Positions 11,151 to 22,524 of a DNA stretch of 64,000 nt are shown here, piece by piece. Origin of the DNA: Eunapius fragilis (lineage: Eukaryota; Porifera; Demospongiae; Spongillida; Spongillidae); contig OY811974.1 of NCBI GenBank assembly GCA_963681505.1, positions 3,707,271 to 3,771,270 on the forward strand. Direction: 5' to 3'. Below the pieces are notes generated by a model. The model was not told the DNA's origin. It did not search any database and saw only the letters and a list, made by a program, of their open reading frames with translations. Within the stretch, counting starts at the first letter, position 1, and each line of letters begins with the position of its first letter. Both the position numbers and the translations under genes were made by a program.

Positions 11151-11975
11151 GGTTAAGCCAATTGCGCTTATGGCTCGGATATACGATATGAGATCGAAGT
11201 GTTCGATAAGCAAAATGGAAACAAATCCAACAAGTTAACATCAACATCTGTTAAACAAATACAAAAAGAATATACAGACATACTATGCTGTACATTCCTG
11301 ATATATAATATACGTAGAAAAACTCATTGCAAGTATTACGACTTTCTGTTAAGATAGGCTGTTAATTCTTTCTACTAGAAACTATTAACGGTACCAATTA
11401 TCTTCCTGTATATAGATGATGTTGACGTTACGTATAATCAATGATGAGTCGTGGACTTCGGTCTTTCTGTATCTATTTGATGATGTAGAAATTGTGATAA
11501 GACGTGTAGATCATTTATTACGTTAAGAAAAGCGCATTTCATGTTCTTTTGAGATAGTTAACCATTGCTTTCGATTAGCAAAATGGAAACATCTTTTACG
11601 GTATGAGATTAAGTTTATTATCTTGTATCTTCGCACTGTCTACATTGCTGGTATTGTACATTCTACAATTCCTTCGAGTAAGTCGGGTAATAAGTACCAA
11701 TCACCAGCTAATTCTAACCATACAAATGCTCGCACGGATGATTGCAATTATTACCCTGAAAAGCAATGGAGTTCATTAGTTCAATGTTCAATGCAATGAT
11801 GATTTCATTGCGATATGAGAAAGCGCTTTGAAAGTATTATTTCTGTACCATATATGAACAGGTTGAAAAGTTAAACTTACTATTGTGGAGCGAGCGTGTT
11901 GGTGTACCAGCAAGTTGCTGTTGGATGGGCTTGTAATTGATATCATCGAAATGCATAAATTACGAGATAATCATA
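11151..11975 (+). repeat. Palindrome-arm copy lacking the nested MITE
   Basis: This starts with GGTTAAGCCAATTGCGCT and follows the left-arm sequence of 1-1500 with moderate divergence. At 11880/11881 it reads AACTTAC|TATTGTGG, where the 1-4593 arms have the whole 0.7-kb MITE. It is therefore a natural related empty site, fixing the MITE as a later insertion. Similarity fades after about 11975. Confidence 0.85.
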
Positions 11976-13022
11976 ATTACATGAGATTAATAATGCAGTG
12001 ATAATACGTGATAATACGTGATGTATGTTTTGATACTTTATTCACTAAGGTGGGCATACATTACGACTGTTCTGGTGAGATTAGCTGTTGTGTATCATCC
12101 TTAGAGATTAATGCAATTCTATGGCGCGATGTGCATTCACATCTGCAATCAAAGCATTCTGTTTTGTCCAAGTATCGTGACTATACATAAGTCGTTGATA
12201 ATAAATCGTAAAACAAGATATAATTTAAAGTGGTGTTTGCACGTTTATTGGTAGTGTATCACAACCAAAGTTCTTCACAGAAAGTTGTTCTGAGCGATTC
12301 AAACTTTTCCCAACGCTTGTGTCACGTTAACTCGACACAAGCGATGGGAAAGTGAAGAATGTGGAGAATGGCGGTTGAGATAAAGTGCAAAATCAACTGT
12401 GACCAGCTATGTGACGATACCATATCAAAATAAGCCTCATAGTTAAGAGTTAATTACGAAGGTAGGGCGTAAATTGCAAAAGCAGGTGGCATGGGAGGTA
12501 TGGCGTATGCTACCTTTACTGCAATATTTTTCATCTCGTCGTGCGGGCGTCGTAATATCTTAATGCATCACCAAAAATATTAAAATATGGAGAAGAAATA
12601 AGATGTATGAATTATTGAAACTCAGTAAAAAAAATAAAAATATCGGTGCATAGACTTCACACTTATTTCGATGCGGATAATTTACTGCAACAGTTTTATT
12701 GCGGGCGTCCATGATATCTTATCGTGCATCAACACAAAAAATATGTTCACATAGAGGGGAATAACATGCATGCATGAATTTTAAAAGTCAGTATAAACAT
12801 AATTGATCTTGACACAAGCGAAGAGAAAGTGTTGAACGAACTTTCTCTGTGTAGCGCGCTAATATTTTACCTTAATAGTAATGCATCAAGTAGCGTGGGA
12901 TAGCAATACATTATAGCGGCAGCTGTATCCAGTGTGCTACTGCGATATAGTTTTTTGACGATTTCGTCTTTATCGCGATATATATGAGTAAATCATTGAG
13001 ATATTCAATAACAATTGAGACA
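11976..13022. other. Intergenic repeats, no gene
   Basis: A hairpin at 12304-12352 pairs CTTTTCCCAACGCTTGTGTC with its near-complement. Two related blocks start GCGGGCGTC at about 12543 and 12702 (GGGCGTCCATGATATC, then GCATCAACACAAAAA) and also match about 10025-10120. A block at 12905-13010 resembles 4965-5040. All look like decayed repeats. Confidence 0.6.
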
Positions 13023-13160
13023 TGCAAAATCATCTTTCTGGGTATTTTATTTCCGAGAACTATCAAATGGTCCTTACACATCCTAAATTGGACTGTCCAT
13101 TATAAAGTTATTGTGCACTGAATTTATAATTAGCCATACATTTCAATTCTAGCGTGAGCT
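13023..13160. mobile_element. Partial MITE related to 7374-7619 and 40250-40494
   Basis: TGGTCCTTACACATCCTAAA, then TTATAAAGTTATTG and TAATTAGCCATACATTTCAA match the reverse complement of 40310-40402 almost base for base. The terminal repeats are not intact here. Confidence 0.75.
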
Positions 13161-13441
13161 TGTACTGTTTATCAATAGCTGCTGACTATACAATATAGAT
13201 CATTTAGTGAAAATAGGTAGTGATGGTGGTAGTAGGTAGTTATGGTTCTACCATTAATTCAATGTTATTGTCAATCACAGCTGGATGTGATAACGTTATC
13301 TTCTCTATTTCTATAGATATAACTATAAAGGCTTTGTAGGCTCCATTGTCAGTTTAACAAGCTAATTGTATCAGGAATCACAATAATGTTCAGTTTCATG
13401 TTAAATGGACCATGTTAATGAGGGTTTGCAATTGTAAACCC

Positions 13442-13507
13442 ATATTTGTATGAGGGTAACTAACAAATATTATAACATATATTTGTATGAGGGTAACTAA
13501 CAAATGT
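13442..13507. repeat. Two-copy tandem repeat
   Basis: ATTTGTATGAGGGTAACTAA plus CAAAT occurs twice with a period of about 38 bases. Otherwise 13161-14045 holds no recognisable gene. A short ATCA-type microsatellite lies at about 13990-14017, and a possible poly-A signal for the downstream SELENBP gene (AATAAA on the minus strand) lies at 13892-13897. Confidence 0.7.
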
Positions 13508-14045
13508 GATGATTAGAATTAACTAACAAACAGGCGCTGCAATTAAATAAATCAGTCTTTTAACTAATAGTTAACTTCACCATCCGACGTGCAATACAAT
13601 TATGGGCGTTATGGAATATGTGAAATGAACACGATGCATCTAACTATGTATTATGGCAGTACCCCTCTTATGCAAGATACCTAATTTATGGTATTGTAGT
13701 ACTATGATGAGGTGGGGATGAGAAAAGAGATTTGATAAAACCTCTGTGATAAGATACTAAAGAACGAGCGGGGCTATTCTTTTGTCGTATCATGACCAGG
13801 TATGATATACCTAGAAAGTACATACTGCAGCTGCTAGAAAACAAGAATGATTTATTACACTATCTACTAAAGCAAACCAGTAATTCACACGTTTATTCAT
13901 GGGTATCGCGATTGCAAAAGATTTCTCATTTTCAAGGTGATTAATTAAAATTGCCCGAGGCTCTATGAATAAAACCTGAGCAGGTGCAAATCAATCAATC
14001 AATCAATAAATCAAATTACATATAATGTTATAGCGATCAACAGTT

Positions 14046-17000
14046 TCACATCCAGATATCAGAGGTGCAGTCACCTCCTGGATACCGCATCTCATGGGCA
14101 AGAGCTGGTCCATCTGGTTCACATCCGAAGTCCACCAGAAATTTTTCATTGATTTTCAATCCACCATTAGCTGTGTCAACATCAATTTGAAGCATCACAG
14201 AACCATTCCTAAGAAACAGAAATAGTTACCACTAAGTGTAACAAAGCAACATTATATACCCAGCCATCCGTGGTAATAGAAAGGGCAATGGTAATGATTA
14301 GCTCACTGCAGCTAGATCTAAGAAACGCATACGTAAAGATTTATCAATATACCATAGTAAAACTGGTTACATGTATGTTTGGGTTTGTACATGTCCAATA
14401 CCATTAATGATACTAGCATACTTCACAAGCTAGATAGCTTAGTAAACCCGAAACAATGATATACATGTACTAAGAACGCGAGAAAAAATATTGCTTTTAG
14501 ATAAAAAGATTAACCTAGCTGCAAAATTATTCAAGCTTAAATCAGATTACAATCTGTTAGATTTTAGCCTAAAATCAGAATCTGACACAAGCCAACTTGC
14601 CACATGTAGTATACATCAATGCTGACGTAATGTATGACTGTACCAGCAATACCTCATTGTGCGGAACAATTGTCTTTGTTAAGCAAGCCAGAGGCAGCCG
14701 CTGAATGTTCCAGAAGAACTCATGCTATTTGTATATTGTCGTGCACGTTTTGTGTTGGTTGTGTAATTGTGTATTATAGTGTTTGTGCGCCGTGTACCTA
14801 CTTCAAGTGCAACCATAGGATCACATCGACGTGACCCCAATGAGTATCTATATGAGCTCAATCACTGAAATAAAATAAATTTGACATAGGCAAATAATTT
14901 CGTGTCACCATCCACATTACTCATGACTTATTGTGAGGTATTTTACTGGGTTAGAACTATCCTTTCTTCATTTTGACAGGCGTTGGTTGTGGTGTTATAA
15001 TTCTGGATGGAATAGGTAGAACTGTAGCACCTAAAATAAACTATAATAATGCTATCAAAATTTATTTTTTATCTGATAAACATGTCCAATCATCATGTGC
15101 ATACAATCTGTACTTACAATAACCATCTTGGTGTACTGTGAAGCACTCAATAACGCCATAACTATAATACCATATTTGCAGAGGCTTGTCAAAATGCAAC
15201 ACATTGTTACATTATATAGTTGTTTTCCCTATTTGTACAAAGCATTGCACTTCTTCCAATCCTAACCAACATATTAGTTGAATAGTATCATGATGAGCTC
15301 TAAATTTATTGAATTATTGTTGACACAAAGGAAGTACATGTTATTCTACGATGAGAATGAACCACATTAGATTGCTTTGTTAATGTGCATTTGATAAAAG
15401 TCACATGTACACATATCATTCCTCACATTTTTCATCCCCCACTTACAACAACATATCCGGATAAAACTGTTGATCCCATGTGCTTTCCAACGAAGTTGTA
15501 ACATAGAGCCTCTTACCATCCAAAGAAAGCTGAATCATCTGAGGTCCTCCATAGATCCTTTTACCACCAACTAGCAATGGTTCAGGCTGCTCACTACCAT
15601 CTTGAAGCTTGACATTTCCACCCTTGCACATACTCCCTCCAATAAATACCTGGAAGTGGAAGTCGTAAGCAGTATTAAATATAATATGTTCCTTAAAAGG
15701 TTAGGTCAGGATAATACAATTACAGAGGTTTTAGCTATCCAGAGCAAAAATAAAATTCTGACCAAATAATAAACCTTCAGACAACACGAGTATTAAAGTA
15801 GATTACATCATTTTTAATGACACTATTACACTTGTAGCATCGAAAACACTTCAGAGGATTAAATTTAGTAATTTGCTCTTCTTTCTACTTGCGCCATGAA
15901 TAAAAGTTCCAATGCATTCATTCATAAACCCAATATATTATTTTGGTTATACACGGTACCAGTATTAACTACTTAACAAGTAAAGGTCTTCAAGAACATG
16001 AGACTGAAGTGACGTAACATGACATGCATGCACAAATTCCCCACAACCCACCTGCCCCACAAGCTTCGGCTTTTTCCTATCAGTGATGTCATACTGTCGA
16101 ACATCACCTTGCACCCAGTTGGAGAAGTATAAATATTTGTCGTCAAGAGATATGAGCAAATCTGTAATAAGACCTGTACAAAGAAATGCTAACACTTTGA
16201 ATTATGAAAGCAGCATCTGGCACCAACCCGGCATTTCAGGTAAGGCCCATCCTTCAACTTTTTTATTCGGTACATCAATAACTTTTTCTGCACTCCAAGT
16301 ACCATTCTAGGAAGCAAATGAGAAAATTGTAATTCTAATATCAAACTGCAATAGTTGAACACATACCTCACTCTTGAAAAAGTGGAAAACATTAGAGGAG
16401 AGTGCCACACCCACATATCCTTGAGCTTCATCTGGATTGTGCAAGAACCTCAGCTCCAGTGGAATCATACCGTCAGAGGTTCCAAGATCAATGTCTTGCA
16501 CAGGAGTATGCTTCTCCCAATTCCACACATGCAGTGTGTGTCCATATTTACCTGCATGTTGGTCATAGTGTGCCATAATGCACTGGACATAGAATTCCTC
16601 ACTAAAGGCATATGCGGTTCATAGATTGAGAGAATCACAAGATAAAAGTGCTGTGTATCAGTTGAGAATGACAATTGTGGCATAGCATAAACAGCTACTG
16701 CACCAATAGTACACAAAACTATAAACATGTCCACTTCTAAATGAAAGATGTGTCATCAGGGAATTAATACATTGATGGGTAGTCAATTCCAAGTAATATG
16801 TATCACAGTACTACATGTACATGTATATATGGATGTATACAGTGATGAACTTACCCTCAACAACATCTGTTAGATTGAATCCTTTCAGAAATGCATGTGG
16901 ATCTCCCCATTCACTACTGATCATCACATTATGGCGGACTTGGTACCAGAAGTCGTAGCCAAATGGAGTAGAATGGCTTCCTTCCCAGTTTCCTTTAACT

Positions 17001-18605
17001 TCAAATGTATCACCATCAAGCAGAATAAACCCACCTATTGAAGGCAAATCAATATTACACTAAACCATGCAATTCCATTAGTTCCAGGAAGTTCTTGTAG
17101 TAAATATTTTTACAATGCAATTGTTCAATTCAGCTCTCCACATTACCTTTGGCATTCCCATCTGCATCTCCCATAGCACTAATCATAATATCACCATTTG
17201 CAAGGCAGTGGGATGTGTGGGGATACATTAGCCCAGATTTCTGTTTAATCTCATCGGTTTCAACCACCTGCATTCATAACGACAATGAGACAGGGAAATA
17301 TCCAGGCTGAGCTTGGTGGACAAAATCCAGAGTGGTTAGAAACAAAAAAATGCCCTGTGCGTTCAGGGCTTTTGCAGCCTGGAATTGAGTATCCAGCATG
17401 GAAAAGCCTTTATTATAACCATTCTGGATAGCTTGGAAGACATAAATTCCCACCCTGGACATTTCTTTGAGTTTGTGATGTTTATACATACTCACCTCCC
17501 AACACCTTATTGATTAATACATTGTTTTGCTACTGGATATAATTAACCTAGCATTTCTACTGTCCATCCACACATTGGACCATAAGGACAAAATTGTACC
17601 AAACAAGGCTAATATTTAATTTACCTTGAAAATTGAAGGAGCCTTAGGGTTGCTACCAGTATCAATGATATATACTCGGGACGAAACAAGAGCTGGCAAT
17701 ATAAGGCGATTGCGTTTCTTGGTGCAGTCGCCATGACAGCTAAGATGAAATACCAGAGGTTTCAAGCGAGCAAGTAAAACACATCATACATTCATATGAT
17801 TCATCAATGCAATACATGTACGTACAAATACTACCTGCTGCAGGCATTCCAGCCTGAGTGGTGGAGCTCATCACCTAGGTGTGGCATTGGCAGTCGATGT
17901 ATAACCTATAACAGATATTAAGTGGGATTGCTCAAACATGCATAAGTTTATCAAGCCTGAAATTTACCTTTCCATACAGCTCAGATGCTGGATCACAATC
18001 AACTGTTGCTAAGTAGTCTGGCTTTTTCCTATCTGTTCCGTTATAGATACATTGCACATAAATCAATTTCTCCCGATGAGCCTTCATGGCCTCAGAAGGG
18101 CTAGCATAGCCAGGACCACATCCTACAGAAATGACATGTATGTTGCTATTTATAGCCTTGGTTTCAACAACAAAGACTTTGATGGCAAATACAGAATGCG
18201 TATGGGTTCTTCAACCACTATCAGTTTCCTTCTACAAGCTACAATAATATTGACTTTGTATCAGTATTGTCTTCCCTTTTGTCCTCTACGAACGCAAATA
18301 ACCAGACCTTTTAAGCTTTTAATATTTTAATTAACGTATACTTGATATAAAACGGATCTAATAGTGCCTCTTAGAAACAATCTCCAAATACAGCATGCAT
18401 TATACATTTTCATATAAGTAGAGATACACGTTACAGATGCAGCGATGCAAAGTTGAAGTTAAAACGCGTAATGTGCAGCTCTTTCCGCGTGCTATTTCTC
18501 ATATAAATGGTCCTAGCTAAAAATTCCCACATCACTTATCACGTCTTATCAGTCTAAATATAAACTCACAAACGTACAATCCTTACCAAACGCTGCGTCA
18601 GCCAT
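14046..18605 (-). CDS. SELENBP1: SELENBP1-type methanethiol oxidase, 11 exons
   Basis: Selenium-binding protein 1 family members oxidise methanethiol to H2O2, formaldehyde and H2S (EC 1.8.3.4). Exons, in transcript order: 18605-18587, 18122-17968, 17905-17835, 17739-17625, 17267-17147, 17034-16855, 16551-16367, 16306-16228, 16173-16052, 15649-15447, 14208-14046. Every junction is GT-AG and the frame closes exactly at 470 aa, near the vertebrate length of about 472. The protein starts [20 protein letters not shown]. It keeps C80-SS-C83, the H137-TSH-C141 motif, the FGYDFWYQ and [16 protein letters not shown] blocks, YFSNW in exon 9, and the C-terminal GGDC-SDIW signature. It is predicted cytosolic, with no signal peptide. 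A near-copy of its promoter and first exon lies upstream, and a fragment of its last exon lies at 33105-33495. Identity rests on family resemblance along the whole length. Confidence 0.96.
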
Positions 18606-18665
18606 TTCCGCATTGAATTATTGACAGTATTAATATTACAATTATATTTACAATTATACTTTCAG
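18470..18665 (-). repeat. Promoter/exon-1 block, gene copy
   Basis: The segment from the first SELENBP intron through exon 1 and its 5' flank is repeated at 19290-19545 (TATAAATGGTCCTAGCTAAA, then CACGTCTTATCAGTCTAAAT and on to the ATG). The two differ by scattered substitutions and small indels. Confidence 0.88.
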
Positions 18666-18728
18666 AGTACAGTTTAAGGTACTTAAACCTAGTTAATAAA
18701 CAACCACCGCGCCTCATTACCAAGACAA

Positions 18729-18757
18729 TCACGTGAGACGTGACACGCATGCGCATG
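18729..18757. promoter_or_regulatory. Candidate promoter motifs upstream of SELENBP
   Basis: About 125-150 bp upstream of the SELENBP start codon lie TCACGTGA (18729-18736), a symmetrical E-box, and CGCATGCGCA (18746-18755), close to the NRF-1 site. Both are common in animal housekeeping promoters. The function is inferred from position only. Confidence 0.4.
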
Positions 18758-19037
18758 TCAGTAGTGCGTCTCATTGCGAAACGGTAGTGGATCAAAGCGG
18801 AATAATTTTCGTTTTCTTTTAACTGATTTCTCCATCACCATCCGGGATGATGTGAGTCTGTGGGCAGGGATATGGCACGGTACGAGTGGGTGGTGCCATA
18901 TCACCACACAAACACCCAAACTTGCCGCGCCACGCCTACCCCGGCCCAGACCCCTGCCAAGAGCATGTAGACACAAATCAGTGCTGGCCATTCAACAATA
19001 TCGTGATAGAGAAGGTTAAGTAAGAATCGAGGATATA

Positions 19038-19250
19038 TCACACATGTACTCCATCACACACGACACATCCATCCCGCCCCCACAAACACCAACATCCCTG
19101 TTGTAACTGGGCCATCTCCTCCAGTCTGCTCTTCCTGTTGGTCATCATATCGTTAGCTGCTTCGATCGATCCTGAAGGGTACTCACTCATTGACGAATGG
19201 CCTGAGGACACCAGACCTACTTTCCACGTAGCATTGATGTAATCCATCTG
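19038..19250 (-). pseudogene. Duplicated coiled-coil-like exon remnant
   Basis: The minus strand reads a helix-like stretch (SIEAANDMMTNRKSRLEEMA). A second copy lies at about 19590-19800, with a one-base insertion that shifts the frame. The whole block (TACTCCATCACACAC, then CCTCCAGTCTGCTCTTCCTG, and GTTGGTCATCATATCG) is duplicated together with the SELENBP promoter block. I do not recognise the parent protein; it may be an exon carried in from another gene. Confidence 0.35.
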
Positions 19251-19466
19251 CAGCTGTTGGGAATCTGGGTCTGGGTACGAGACTAGTTATGTGCTGCTCT
19301 TTCCACGTGCCACTTCTATTTGATTGATGTCATATAAATCCACGTGCCATTTCTATTTGATTGATGTCATATAAATGGTCCTAGCTAAAAAGCGCTGTGC
19401 AAATTCCCACATCACTAAACACGTCTTATCAGTCTAAATATAAACGCACAAATGTACAATCCTTAC

Positions 19467-19485
19467 CAAATGCTGCATCAGCCAT
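19467..19485 (-). CDS. Duplicate SELENBP first exon (alternative start?)
   Basis: This 19-base exon copy still encodes M-A-D-A-A-F plus one base and is followed by an intact GTAAGG donor in the same phase as the gene's exon 1. Its flank is also duplicated, including two tandem 38-bp CACGTG-containing units at 19302-19375. Splicing from here to exon 2 (18122) would give an almost identical protein, so it could be a second promoter. It could also be silent debris; only transcript data can decide. Confidence 0.5.
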
Positions 19486-19799
19486 TTCCGCATTTAATTA
19501 TTGACTGTAATATTACAATTCAATTTACAATTATACTTTTAGAGAATGTTGTACATGTAAGAATCGACAACTGTACTCCATCACACACACAATGACACAT
19601 CCATCCCCCCCTCCACAAACACCCACATCCCTTCACTGATCTGTTGTAACTGGGCCACCTCCTCCAGTCTGCTCTTCCTGTTGGTCATCATATCGGTTAG
19701 CTTCTTCCATCGATCCTAAGAGGACTCACGTAATGATGAATGGCCTTTGAGGCCCACCTGGACCTCAGCCTGAAGCTGCTTCCCTGTGCTTCTGATGTC

Positions 19800-20584
19800 T
19801 GGAAGTGCCTGGCAGGAGGTGGGAGGAGCATCGATCATTAGAGTACATGGTGCACGATGTTACCATGCTTCAATGTACACATTAATTATAACATCACTGC
19901 ATAAAACAAAACGTTTCTAAACTCATCCCAAATAAGTACATTGCAAAATGTGCAGACCAACCAAAGCTAGACAGGATGGCTCATATGATGGAGATAACCA
20001 AGGTCCTTAACCACCCGGCTATATATCTCAACCATTACTGATATGTGCTCTAACTCATCTCCATCATTGTAGCTGATTTGGCACAATGACGGAGCCATAA
20101 TGACTTCAACCTGCTATCAGTTCCTGTTTTACCAAATGTATAGGCTTTGTCATTACAGTTAGATGCTTGGAAGGGGGTGGAACAGTGTTTTGCAGTTGCA
20201 ACAGAAACACCGGGATGTTGGAGGGAGCGATGGTAGGTTTGTGTCCAAATGGGAGTGGAATACATGTACAATGGAATAGGAGCCACAAAAGCCAAAAAAA
20301 AGTAGTATGAGCCAAAAGTGATATCTTGCAATATTTGGCCTGAAATTCATGATTGGATATTGGAATTTATGAACAATGCATTCATTTATGATGTTCCACA
20401 GGGGAAGAATGTATTCAGAAGGTGGTATTTTCCATTAGTCAGTCCTCCCTCACTTGGGAAACATTACAGCTCTATTATGCACACACGCACTTACAAACAC
20501 AAATATGTGCCAATGTCATTGCAAAGACAAACCACAGTAGCAATCACACATATATAATTCTGCAATTCAATCCTTAATACATTA
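19800..20584. other. Intergenic, no gene seen
   Basis: 3' flank of the LRR gene. Short open frames occur, but none has codon structure or motifs that persuade me. Confidence 0.55.
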
Positions 20585-22408
20585 TTACATATTAGCAATG
20601 TGATCAACGCAGTGCCAATTATTGGAAACGACAGAATACTTGTGTTGTATTGACAACTCTTCCAATAAATCTGACAAAGCTACATGCAATATCTCATCAT
20701 TCATTTCAATATCAGCAACTACCTCATAGACAGACAACCTTTTGAGGCAACAGTCTCTTCCCGTGTCAACTAAAGTATCTCTGAAAATCTTCAAATGTAA
20801 AAAGGTTATGAGGTTACTACTTAGATCAAGTTCAAAGAGATGCAGCTGCGATAATTTACAAATACCTGCGAAGAACAACCTAATATCAAGGTTAGAAGCA
20901 AGGCCGATATGGTTCTCACGAACACTAAGCACACGAAGTGAGTGAGCCTGTGGTATGATTAAGGCAAGCAAGTTTAAGAGGTTTCCTTCACTTAAAAAAC
21001 ATGAATCAAGGTAGAGCTCCAAAAGATCAGTACAAAGCAACACTGACTTGATACATGCTGATGGATTTGCTAAAAGGGTGAAGTTCACCCCAGAAAGATT
21101 AATCACTGTAGAGGCAATACTGGAGTGAGTCAAGATGTCACTTATAACAGACTCAGACTGCTCCCTGGGAAAGATAAGTGCTAAAGACTGGAAGTTTAAT
21201 TTATCATACTGCACAAGAACAGGGAGCAAAAAATGCAGGTCAATGGATTGCAGATGAAGGGTTTTCCTTGAAAAATCATGAGTAGGAGCATAGAACGATG
21301 TTTGCATAGGTTGTTCCCCTAGAATACGAACATTGCAAATATATAACCGTTGAGTGGCAAAAGCATTAGACAACAAAAAGGAGTGAATAATTGAGTGAAA
21401 ATATTCTCTCGTCAAAGCACAATTTTCAATACCCAATGATTTTAGACAAGGCTGATTTAAAAGAAGTTTAATCGCTGACAACAACTTTGCTGTGTTTTTA
21501 CCCGAACGAGGAAAGAACCAGTTAGAAATAAAAAATTCTTCCAGCTGCTTTTGGGCCAAAATAACTGAAGCTACAATATCAGCTACACTCTCGACATCTT
21601 CATGGTCAATTTCTTCATCACTGACTATTGCAATCCCTTTCAATACTAAAACTTTGTCTGCAGCACTACACTTTATTGACAGCACGGGTAGAATGCACTT
21701 CCATGTTACTGTTTCACAGTTGAAGAACTCAATATAATGAAGGTGTGATGAAGAATTGTTGCAGAGCTCCTCAATAACATATGCACAAAAAGCAGGAAAT
21801 ACATCATATTTGAATGGGTTAGGATTAAAAATTACATGCTCAACTTGTGACAAAAATATTTCAAGCCCAAACTCTTGAGGCAAGAGCTTAAGCGCGTTGG
21901 TAAAAACAAGCAATCTTGGGTAATATCCACAGTGTATTGTAAGGTGCTGCATTAACGAAACATTTGTAAATTCGATTGCATCATACCTACTTGATGCATG
22001 GATCACATCATGCACCCAATGAGGTTGCATACGATCAACTGGTAAAAAAAGGAAACTTTTACAAAGATTCTGTGCTTCCATTGAGCGATGTCCCTTCAGT
22101 TGTAAGTCTACATTCACTGCTATAGAACATAGTTTGTTGAAGTACACTTGTTTTGCTGACCATTCATGTTGTAGTCTGCTATGAATGCGCGACTCACCAC
22201 TGAATTCCAGGCATCTCCTCCATATAATTTCCATGTCCACATCCCTCACAAAAGGCGTTTTTTCCAGCTTGCAGATATCCACAACGGGTAAGGCCAGTAG
22301 CAGTTTTAATTTAATGCGTGTCGGTACTGTTTGAGAAAGCAATGCTACAGGGAATTGTTCAAGGTTACGTATAATCCATAATAGGCATTTTCGTTCCAGT
22401 GATTCCAT
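20585..22408 (-). CDS. Intronless leucine-rich-repeat protein
   Basis: A 607-aa single-exon protein. The first 75 residues (MESLERKCLLWIIRNLEQFP; LPVVDICKLE near residue 55; IIWRRC near 83) look like an F-box-like helical segment. After that, degenerate leucine-rich repeats run through the middle and C-terminal half; the clearest are LLELYLDSCFLSEGNLLNLL, HSLRVLSVRENHIG and LHLFELDLSSNLITF (about residues 460-560). No signal peptide or membrane segment is visible. F-box/LRR proteins recruit substrates to SCF ubiquitin ligases, but the F-box assignment here is weak, so I name only the LRR part. The start is the first ATG of the frame, 117 bases from the divergent HINFP start, so the two genes probably share a bidirectional promoter. 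Confidence 0.82.
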   Translation of the reverse strand: MESLERKCLLWIIRNLEQFPVALLSQTVPTRIKLKLLLALPVVDICKLEKTPFVRDVDMEIIWRRCLEFSGESRIHSRLQHEWSAKQVYFNKLCSIAVNVDLQLKGHRSMEAQNLCKSFLFLPVDRMQPHWVHDVIHASSRYDAIEFTNVSLMQHLTIHCGYYPRLLVFTNALKLLPQEFGLEIFLSQVEHVIFNPNPFKYDVFPAFCAYVIEELCNNSSSHLHYIEFFNCETVTWKCILPVLSIKCSAADKVLVLKGIAIVSDEEIDHEDVESVADIVASVILAQKQLEEFFISNWFFPRSGKNTAKLLSAIKLLLNQPCLKSLGIENCALTREYFHSIIHSFLLSNAFATQRLYICNVRILGEQPMQTSFYAPTHDFSRKTLHLQSIDLHFLLPVLVQYDKLNFQSLALIFPREQSESVISDILTHSSIASTVINLSGVNFTLLANPSACIKSVLLCTDLLELYLDSCFLSEGNLLNLLALIIPQAHSLRVLSVRENHIGLASNLDIRLFFAGICKLSQLHLFELDLSSNLITFLHLKIFRDTLVDTGRDCCLKRLSVYEVVADIEMNDEILHVALSDLLEELSIQHKYSVVSNNWHCVDHIANM

Positions 22409-22524
22409 TTTACTATATTATAATTTAAACATTAATTGTAACTCCTCGTTCCCAGAATACTGATTTGTTTAATTGGGCGGAAGGCTCTCGGACCTGGTCT
22501 GACTCTGCAGGCCGGCGGAAGACA
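22409..22524. promoter_or_regulatory. Bidirectional promoter, LRR gene / HINFP
   Basis: Only 116 bases separate the minus-strand LRR start codon from the plus-strand HINFP start. The segment is relatively GC-rich around GGCGGAAGGCTC and GCAGGCCGGCGGAAG, and the GGCGGAAG motif (ETS-like GGAA core) occurs twice (22478 and 22514). Shared promoter use is inferred from geometry. Confidence 0.5.

Noticed and set aside
17274-17495. 73-codon frame between SELENBP exons 4 and 5
   Set aside because: It lies wholly in an intron of a gene whose flanking exons join in frame without it.
20742-21737. Plus-strand frames over the LRR gene
   Set aside because: Antisense shadows of the 607-aa coding region.
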